From Protonemura montana (lineage: Eukaryota > Arthropoda > Insecta > Plecoptera > Nemouridae): a stretch of 64,000 nt of DNA. A program made the translations under genes and the position numbers. Below are positions 19,984 through 29,000 of this stretch, piece by piece (position 1 is the stretch's first letter; every line of letters starts with the position of its first letter). The notes beneath the pieces are model-generated. The model saw only the letters and a list, made by a program, of their open reading frames with translations, did no database searches and was not told the origin of the DNA. The stretch covers positions 861,001 through 925,000 of the forward strand of contig CANOQG010000002.1 in assembly GCA_947568835.1 (NCBI GenBank), read 5' to 3'.

Positions 19984-22394
19984 TTGTATCTAATTGTATA
20001 TGATTGTATTATACTGCATGGTATTGTATGGTATTTTATTGTTATGTATGGTATTCTTTGGTATTGGATGTTTTTGGATGGTATTTAATATTATTGTTTG
20101 ATATTGTATGGTATTGAATGAAAATGTATGGTATTCTTTAGTATTCGACAGTATTCTATGGTATTCTTTGGTTTTCTATGGTATTCTATTGTGTTCTATG
20201 GTGTTCTATGGTGTTCTATGGTGTTCTATGGTATTCTATGGTATTCTATGGTATTCTATGGTATTCTATAATATTCTATGAATTTCTATGGTATTGTATG
20301 GTTTTGTATGGTATTGTATGGTATTCTAATGTATTCTTTGGTATTCTATGGTTTTCTATGGTGTTCTAGTGTGTTCTATGGTGTTCTATGGTGTTCTATG
20401 GTAATCTATGGTATTCTTTGGTATTCTATGGTATTCTATGGTATTCTATGGTATTTAAAGGTATTCAATGGAGTTTTATGGTAATCTATGATATTGTATG
20501 GAATTATATGGTCTTCTACGGTATTCTATGGTATTCTATGGTATTCTTTTGTATTATATAATATAATATGGTCTTCTATGGTATTCTATTGTATTCAATG
20601 GTATTCTATGGTATTTTATAATATTCTACGGAGTTCTATGGTATAATATGGAGTTAATGGTATTCTTTGGTGTTCTATGGTGTTCTATGGTGTTTTATGG
20701 TATTCTATTGTGTTCTATGGTGTTTTTATGATATACTATGGTATTCTATGGTGTTCCATGGTGTTCTTCGGTATTCTATGGTATTCTATGGTATGCTATA
20801 GTATTCTATGGTTTTTCCATGGTATTCAATGGTATTCTATGGTGTTCCATGGTGTTCTATGGTATTCTATGGTGTTCTATGGTATTCTATGGTATTCTAT
20901 GGTATTCTATGGTATTCTTTGGTATTCTTTGGTATTCTTTGGTATTCCATGGTATTTTATAGAGTTATATGGTATTCTATGATATTGTTTGGTATTCTAT
21001 AGTCTTCTACGGTATTCTATGGTTTTCTATTGTATTCTATAGTATTCTATGGTATTCTATGGTATCCTATGGAGTTCTATGCTATTCTATAATATACTAT
21101 GGAAGTCTATGGCATTCTCTGGTATTCTATGGTATTCTATGAAGTTGTATTGTATTCTTTGGTATTCTATGATATTCTATAGTATTCTATGATATTCTAT
21201 GGTATTCTATGGCATTTTATGGTATTCTTTGGTATTCTATGGTATTCTATGGGGTTCTATGGTATTCTATGATATTATATTGTATTCTAAGGTGTTCTAT
21301 GGTATACTATGGTATTCTATGGTATGCTTTGGAGTTCTATGGTATTGTATGATATAATATGGGGTTCTTTGGTATTCTATGATATTGTATTCTATTCTAT
21401 GGTATTCTATGGTATTCTATGGTATTCTATAGTATTGTATGGTATTGTTTGGTATTCTATGGAATTCTATCGTATTGAATGGTACTGTATGGTATTCTAT
21501 GGTGTTCTATGGTATACTATAGTATACTATGTAATTCTATGGAGTTCTTATGTATTCAATGGTATTCTATGGTATTGTTTGGTATTCTATGGTGTTCTTT
21601 GGTATTCTATGGTATTGTATGGTATTGTATGGTATTGTATGGTATTCTATGGTATTGTATGGTATTTTTGGTATTCTATGGTATTCTATGGTATTGTATG
21701 GTATTGTATTTTATTCAATGGTATTCTATGGTATACTATGGTATTTTATGGTATTCTATGGTATTCTATGGTATTGTATGGTTTTGTATGGTATTCTATG
21801 GTATTCTATGGTATTGATTGGTATTGTTTGGTATTATATGGTATTGTATGGTATTGTATGGTATTGTATTTTATTCTTTGGTATTCTATGGCATTCTATG
21901 GTATCCTATGGTATTCTATGGTATTCTATGGTTTTCTATGGTATTCTATGATATTGTATGGTATTCTATGGTATTTTATGGTATTGTATGGTATTGTTTG
22001 GTATTCTATGGTGTTCTATGGTACACTATGTTATACTATGTTATTCTATGGAGTTATATTGTATTCTTTGGTATTCTTTGGTATTGTTTGGTATTCTATG
22101 GTATTTTTTGGTATTCAATGGTACTGTATGGTATTGTATTTTATTGTATGGTATTCTATGGTATTGTTTGGTATTCTATGGTATTATATGGTATTGTATG
22201 GTATTGTTTGGTAGTCTTTGGTATTCTATGGTATTGTATGGTATTGTATGGTATTGTTTGGTATTATATGGTATTCTATGGAATTCTATGGTATACTTTG
22301 GTATTCTATGGAGTTTTATGATATTGTATGGTATTGTATGGTATTCTTTGGTATTCTATGTTATTGTTTGGTTTTCTATGGTGTTCTTTAGTAT
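19984..22394. repeat. Decamer satellite, left part (N2)
   Basis: About 2.4 kb of TATTCTATGG units. The left part is rich in TGTTCTATGG. The stretch from about 21400 to 22390 alternates TATTCTATGG and TATTGTATGG. Frames of up to 301 codons cross it and are repeat artefacts. Confidence 0.95.
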
Positions 22395-22686
22395 TGAATG
22401 AATGAATGAATGAAAACTTTATTTATGCTTAGAATAATTAGTACATATTCGGTGGCACATTGACTTATATTAACACATTTACTTAATAATAACCTAAATT
22501 CTAACTTAATTCTAACACTCTCTTCCTAAATAATTTAACTGGTGGCCTGTTTTCAAAAACTTTCTCAGGCAACCCGTTCCACTCAGCAATGCCTTTATCC
22601 ACCAATGAATTTCTGTTCTTTAACCTCCTTCCAAATGCTTTCACCATAATCTTATAGTAGTGATCATTTCTACCCTTAAAATGAGG
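22395..22686 (-). mobile_element. 5'-truncated LINE 3' end inserted in the N2 satellite
   Basis: On the minus strand, 61 codons of a reverse-transcriptase C-terminus end at a stop (22501-22503). The run IAEWNGLPEKVFENRPPVKL has the WNxLP motif typical of LINE ORF2 tails. An AT-rich 3'UTR with AATAAA and a (TTCA)n tail follow. A tandem TTCA tail fits the CR1/L2 group better than a poly(A) LINE, but the clade is not certain. A 16-bp string, TGTTTGGTTTTCTATG, occurs at 22365-22380 and again at 22687-22702. It may be the target-site duplication, although in a satellite chance repetition is also possible. The 5' part of the element is missing. Confidence 0.85.
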
Positions 22687-22793
22687 TGTTTGGTTTTCTA
22701 TGTTATTCTATGGTATTCTTTGGTATTCTATGGTATTCTATAGTATTCAATGGTGTTCAATGGTATTCTATGGTATTGTATGATATTGCATGG
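22687..22793. repeat. Decamer satellite, right part (N2)
   Basis: About ten decamer units resume directly after the LINE, showing that the LINE landed in a pre-existing array. Confidence 0.9.
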
Positions 22794-22882
22794 CTGTGGT
22801 CCTTTTAGGAGGCTTTGGATAGGGCATCAAAGAAAACTCGAGACACGTTTAAACCAAAATGCCCACTCCCTCAAAATCGTTA

Positions 22883-22927
22883 GGTGCCGTTAGGCAGCGG
22901 GTACTGCTAGTTAACCTTATATAAAAG
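22883..22927 (+). other. Unit junction N2|A3
   Basis: GGCAGC hairpin variant, CTAG at 22907-22910, then TTAACC and TATATAAAAG. Confidence 0.85.
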
Positions 22928-24493
22928 CTTTAAATTGTGATGTTCAACTTTTTAGTTTGTGGGTATAAGGCTGGCTGGCTGGCTGGGTGGCTGGGATGTA
23001 ACCGGCCGCTCTACTGTTTATGGAAATTGCGAAATGCGACTGAAAACGTACGGAAATGGGCTAGAATTTTTCAGAATTACCTTTTCCATTGGCAGGCGAC
23101 ATTTTCACAGCGATTTGAAATCGTTTTCATGGTGAAAAGTTGCTAAATATGACGGCAAGATATCTCAGAGCCAGGCGATGCAGCTCGATTTTTATAACTC
23201 TTTTAACACTCAAGTTTTTCTAGCCTCGAGCTTCTCGGTGATTTTTCATGCATTCGAATTAAAGTTGTTGATGTAATTGAGCGAAAACACATTCAATTAC
23301 GATCGTTTTTCGTGAAAAAGAATTAATTTTGCTAATAAACTGACAGCTTTGATCAATTATTGTTTGCTTTTTTGTCACCACAGCAAGGTGTACGAAATCG
23401 TGAATGTATCTTCTCAGCAGTGGATTATCAGGCCAAATTAAACGTCAAAATGGGTTGAAATGTCAAACTATCTACTAAAACCCCTTTGTTTCTGGCAAAA
23501 ATCGGTAAAAAACGACAGTAAATGGTTATAATTTGGACATGATTTCAAAGCACTATATGAAACGCGACATTTTTAAGGTGAGTTGATGGGACACGGCGAT
23601 TTAAACAGGATTTTAAATGAAACTTCATATGAAACAGGTAGGTAAGGAAAAAGTTTAACTCTTTACAGGCGTAAAAATTCGTGTAAAATTTGCGTAAAAC
23701 ATTTTGTGCTCAATTGTGTTTCTTAAGTTTAATTGTGTTTCATAAAGGTATAAACATCTTGCCTATTTAAGCCAAAATTGTTCAAATACGACGCGTATTA
23801 TTCAACCCCAGCCTAGACAAAATTCCACCACCAATTTCAAACGGAAATTATATTTCCGACTTTTATGCAAATCACCTGTCGACTGTCAAATAGTAATAAA
23901 AGTAATAGTAATAAAATCCAATAAGACCGCTTTTTACAGGTAACAAGAGCAAGAATTCTTGAAAAAATACATCGAAATATCTGTTCTTTACAATTTTTCT
24001 GTACTTTTCAACAAAAAATGTACTTCAAATGGCATCAAATGAACGAGGTATTGCTACGGTCATAAAGCTATAAACATCTTGCCGATGTAATGCCTAATTA
24101 CTGAGAAATTGTTCAAATACGACGCGTATTATTCAACCCTAGGCTAGACAAAATTCCACCACCAATTTCAAACTCAAATGATAATTCTGATTTTTATGTA
24201 AATAACCTGTGGGTTAACTTTCCATTGCTAGCAACCTAAGCATGGAATATGGATTTCTTAACAACCAAACTATACTAAACACGTTTTTTAGAGATTATTT
24301 CGACAAATCTTGATTTTGAGTGACAGATCGCAAAAACAGGTGACAATTCTTTTGCATCGACGTAAGAAGCCGTGAAAAAAATTAGAATTTTCAAGACTGC
24401 CGTGAATTTGCAACAGGTTTTCAAACGCAAAGTGTTTAGCGAGAACATTTTCACAATTTCTTTGGCACTTTTCAAGGCTGTCCTGAACATTTG
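22911..24493 (+). other. 5' leader of A3
   Basis: AT-rich and without a recognisable gene. After the region common to all long leaders it has the AAACTATCTACTAAAACCCC segment shared by A2-A5. It then holds two diverged copies of an ATACGACGCGTATTATTCAA block (about 23785 and 24117), a local duplication of about 330 bp that A4 and A5 show only once. Confidence 0.7.
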
Positions 24494-24695
24494 GCATAGC
24501 ATAGCATAGCATTGCATAGCATAGCAAAGCATAGCATAGCATAGCAAAGCAAAGCATAGCATAGCAAAGCATAGCATAGAATAGCATAGCATAGCAAAGC
24601 AAAGCATAGCATAACATAGCATAGCATAGCATAGCAAAGCATAGCATAACATAACATGGCATAGCAAAGCATAGCATAGAATAACAAAGCATTGC
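24494..24695. repeat. ATAGC/AAAGC pentamer array (A3)
   Basis: About 200 bp of 5-bp units. On the minus strand it reads GCTAT, giving stop-free frames of the type MLCYA that are not genes. Confidence 0.95.
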
Positions 24696-24787
24696 AATCT
24701 GACTTTAATGCAAATCACCAGTGGGTTTATTCTCTATTGCTAGCAACCTAAGCATGGAATACGGATTTTACAGATTTTATATCCAGA

Positions 24788-24895
24788 GCTCTATCCAGGT
24801 TATTTGAGATCAGCTGGCTGGATCCTATGCTCTATCCAGGTTATTTGAGATCAGCTGGCTGGATCCTATGCTCTATCCAGGTTATTTTAAATCAG
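24788..24895. repeat. 41-bp minisatellite, about 2.6 copies (A3)
   Basis: Units begin CTCTATCCAGGTTATTTGAG and contain CAGCTG and GGATCC palindromes. The last copy is partial. Confidence 0.9.
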
Positions 24896-24989
24896 CAGTT
24901 TGTAGCTTTATATCTATTGGGCAATGAGCTTTTATAATGCCTTCTGAATGTATATTAAAAGACATATTTTAAATAGAAATATATCCCAG

Positions 24990-25175
24990 ATCTGAGGACC
25001 TAGGTGCCTAGGGCCATATTTGAGTAATGATCTGGCCATCGGGCATGCCCGCAGAGCATAGGGTAGCTACTGGTGAAGAAGTAAAAGGCTTAATTAAATT
25101 GGAAGGGCCCAAAACTATATTTTCTTATCATTTTCTTAGTTCTTTAGGTGGTGGTCCCATAACAGGCTTTAAAAA
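24990..25175 (+). repeat. G and T blocks upstream of promoter (A3)
   Basis: Diverged copies of the blocks in the 3' tail of A units, here in the order G then T. Shared landmarks are CTAGGGCCATAT, ATGATCT, GCATAGGGTA and GGTCCCATAA. Confidence 0.55.
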
Positions 25176-25329
25176 GGGCACAGGTGCACATTTTGTGTTC
25201 AATTGTGTTTCTTTAATGAGTTTTCAGATATATTTAGTAGTGATTTAACCCGTAATTAATTAGCTAACCTCTAAAGACACATTATTATGATCACTGACCG
25301 CAATAATTTGACTTCTGGCTTCATTCATT

Positions 25330-25589
25330 TACAGCGTGTAGCATCGACAGCTTCTTATGGCACGTTATTTAAATCGTCGCGCGTGGTGTAGAAGTTTGAA
25401 TTTGCGTGACGTCATTTTACGTAGCGGGTTATTGGTTTAGCGCTTTTTGATCGGCATCTACGCTCGGAAATTAGTCACACTCCTAACGCCCGCCACCGCC
25501 ATTTGCTATAGCAGTTAGTATAGCATGAGAGTGCGGATTACCTACACGGCGAAACACTCTTGTGGGGAAGAATTCCGTCGCTATTCAAG
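25330..25589 (+). promoter_or_regulatory. Rep/Hel upstream region of A3: CRE and short uORF
   Basis: CRE TGACGTCA at 25407-25414. A 22-codon upstream frame (25525-25593, starting MRVRITYTAKH) has its stop overlapping the candidate donor GTAATC at 25590. The conserved block also holds a CACCGCCATTTG YY1-like site. Confidence 0.5.
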
Positions 25590-26085
25590 GTAATCTACTT
25601 TCATATTTAATTTGCATGTCTCAATATCCAGTAATAGTCAACCCCTAAACTCATCAAGTGATTCAATTATTTATAGTGATTTTATAGCGTTTAGCTTCTT
25701 AATTATTAAAATTATCGTTCATCATCAAGACTGGAAAGCATACATTTTGCCCGTCTTGTGGATATTTCCATGACGTCATTTTTACGTAACATGATGCAAT
25801 CGCTCGACGCGATTCTCATCCCCCTCCCCAACCCTCCCATGCCCACCGTTCCAACAATTAGAAGTGTGTTCAACATGGCGTCCAAGCTCGCATTCGAAGC
25901 AAATTAGCATATTTCTTTGTAAAGAAACTGAAGTGATTGTTGTGCATATTAAAGCATACATTTAGCCTGGCATGATATTTGCGTGAGGTCATTTTTACGA
26001 TACATGGCGGTCAGTTCGTGCTCAGCCATTCCCGCTTCAGCTCGGCGACGCTAGGCATTACTAAAGCCTCGCTTTCTTTACACAG
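25590..26085 (+). other. Possible 5'UTR intron (A3)
   Basis: Donor-like AAG/GTAATC at 25590 and acceptor-like CTTTCTTTACACAG ending at 26085, just before the ATG. It holds a second CRE (25771-25778) and two ATGGCG motifs (about 25875 and 26004), so an internal promoter is an alternative. Confidence 0.45.
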
Positions 26086-29000
26086 ATGCCACCTAAGAAG
26101 CGTGTAAATCTGACGTCTCGGAAAGGCGGGAAAGGTGCAACGGCAAGAGCGGAGAGCGCGGCGGCGAAGAAAAGGGCTGCTGCTGACGAGAGAGCGAGGA
26201 CGAGAGAGACGGCCGAGCACGCCGACCATCAGGCGACTGCTAGCCCGTCGACGTCGACGCTTGACGAGCAGCGTCCTTTTCTTTCCGCTGTTCTCAGAGA
26301 AGCCCCGGTGAGTGTCTTAAAGCATGATTCATTATTAGAACAGGCCGCCCCCGCTTCTCTTCCAGCTTTTTATGATCAACCCTCTACAAGCCACTATATT
26401 CATTCCTTCCCCGACAATGTGCAATCGTTACTCCCATCCCTTGACCAAACTCAGATCCTGGAAAATTCAGTTGGCCAGCTCCAAGAGGACAAGAACGCGC
26501 AAGTAGCAGCAAACGAACGAAGTGCCCGACTAGCGGAAAAAGCTAGAAATGCTCGCCAGCGCAGAAAGACTGAGGATGAGGCCCAGCGTCTTCTGCGTCT
26601 GGCCCAGGTTGCCGAGTCGAAGCGTCGACGACTAGACGAAGCTTCTGAGGGACGACGCCTACAGCTTCTTGCTGAAAAGGCTGAGTCTGAGCGCCTCCGC
26701 TTGGCAAAATGTACCGAAGAACAGCGCCTTCAGCGACTGGCCCTTAAGGCAGAGTCAAAGCGTCGCCGCTTCAGTGACGAAACTGACGAACAGCGCCTTC
26801 AGCGATTGGCCCTTCAGGCAGAGTCAGAGCGTCGCCGTTTGAATGACGAAGCTGACGAACAGCGCCTTCAGCGATTGGCCCTTAAGGCAGTCGCAGAGCG
26901 TCATCGCTTGAGTGACGAAACTGACGAACAGCGCCTTCAGCGATTGGCCCTTAAGGCAGTCGCAGAGCGTCATCGCTTGAGTGACGAAACTGACGAACAG
27001 CGCCTTCAGCGATTGGCCCTTAAGGCAGAGTCAGAGCGTCATCGCTTGAGTGAAGAAGCCAACGAACAGCGCCTTCAGCGATTGGCCCTTAAGGCAGAGT
27101 CAGAGCGTCGCCGCTTGAGTGACGAAGCTGACGAACAGCGCCTTCAGCGACTAGCCCTTATGGCAGAGTCCAAGCGTCGCCGCTTCAGTGACGAATCTGA
27201 GGAACAGCGCCTTCAGCGATTAAGCCAGAAGGCAGTTCAAACGCAGTCTGAAAGGCAGCATGAGACTCCAGAGGCGCGCGAGAGCCGTATAGTCGCCGCG
27301 CGGGAGCAATCTCAGCAGCGTCGAAATGCCGAGACCAGGGATAAGCTCGCGGCGTTCGAAGTGGAAGTCTCTCAGCGCGCTGAGGAGGAGGCGTCTCAAC
27401 GCGCCCAAGAGGCTGAACTAGAGCAAAGCCAGCGAGTCGCGGTTGAGGCTATTGACGTGGCAGACGATCAGTTCGAACCTGATCTTGCTCCAGTGAACCT
27501 TCACCCTTTCCACTTGGAGGCTGCCCGGCAAGACGTCGCTGACGTCGCCCTATTTCACTGCGGCAGCATGGACGAAGTATGCAGGGTGTGCGGCGCTCTG
27601 TACTTCGCAGGAGAGCGTCCTTCTGACAAAATTTATAAACTCTGTTGTCACTCGGGCAACGTAATCCTTGAGCCTCTCCTCGCGTATCCCGATTTAATGC
27701 ATGCGTTGCTGACCGGAGATCATTGCGAGTCTAAGAACTTCCGCAAAAACATCCGGTCGTACAACAGTTCGCTCTCCTTCGCTTCAGTCGGAGTTAAGAC
27801 GGACATTCCCCAGGGCCGAGGCACATACTGTTTTCGTGTCCATGGCAACATCCAGCATAGGATCGGCCATATGGGGCAGGCGGTGCAGAAGCCCCTCTAT
27901 TCGCACCTGTACTTTCTTGACGCGGAACAAGCGAAGACGCATCGAATGGACAGGCGCCAGAATGCTAATCTGCTACCCAACCTGCTTCATGAGCTGGACG
28001 CGCTGGTTCGCGAAATAAATCCTTTTGCCCAAGGGCTTAAAACGTTAGGTCAGGTGGAGGCCGACGACAGGATCCGTGCAGCTGCCGAGGGGCGACCCGA
28101 GGTCATGGCCGAACTGCGTTTCGTGGATGACCGACGGCGGCTGTACGAAAATCCTACGGCCCACGAGGTGGCCGTTGTCTATCAGAGCGTTGACGGTGGC
28201 ATGCCTCCTCTAGGACGTGATATTCGTATCCATACTCGTGGCGGATTTATTGAGCAGCTGTCTGTCCTGTCGCCCAACACGGATCCGCTCAGCTACGTGC
28301 TGTTGTTCCCGCGTGGAGAACCCGGCTGGCAACGAGGTATGCCGCACACCAGGCAATCTAAGCACAGCGTCGTCACTCTAATGGAGTTTTATAGCCATCG
28401 ACTCCACGAGCGTGTCGGCGCCTTCCATCCAGTGCTGCACGCCGGCAAGCTGACGCAGCAGTTTATGGTAGACGCCTATATCAAGGTTGAGGGCAATCGC
28501 CTTGAGTTCGTCATCAGGAACCAGAAAACGCTGCGCGCCGAACTCTACAGTGGGCTCATGGACCACTTGGCGAACCGTGCTGAGCGACAGGGCTGCAATG
28601 TCGGGAAGATGGTGATTCTGCCTTCCAGTTTCATCGGAAGCCCCAGGCATTGCCAGCAGCTATATCAAGACGCTATGAGTATCGTCACCAAGTTTGGAAA
28701 ACCCGATCTTTTCCTTACTATGACGTGTAATCCGAAGTGGCCTGAGATTCAGACGAGCCTAGCGGCGTACGAAAGGGCAGAAGACCGACCCGATCTCACC
28801 GCGCGAGTATTCCAACTTAAACTCAAGGAGCTCATGTCTGATCTCACCAAGAGGCACGTGCTGGGCGTTCCCATGGCTCACTTCCACGTGATCGAGTTCC
28901 AAAAACGTGGACTCCCTCACGCTCACATCCTGGTAATCCTTCGCGACGAGGACAAGATCCGCACTCCCGAGGAGGTAGACGCACTTATCTGTGCCGAGTT

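Larger units (their letters stand above)
19246..22910 (+). mobile_element. Helitron unit N2, non-autonomous, carries a LINE insertion
   Basis: About 3.66 kb from TTAACC to CTAG (22907-22910). Leader 19246-19983, decamer satellite from 19984 to 22793 interrupted by a truncated LINE (about 22395-22686), then the N-type subterminal block and 3' hairpin. The leader has the AAACGTCAAAGTCAACGTC variant shared with N5, so N2 and N5 form one subfamily. It has no Rep/Hel remnant. Confidence 0.88.

Noticed and set aside
21309-22214. Long + strand frames rich in MVFYGILWYS across decamer arrays in all N units
   Set aside because: A 10-bp repeat without stop codons gives open frames in all three phases. 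There is no start context, composition or conservation expected of a protein.
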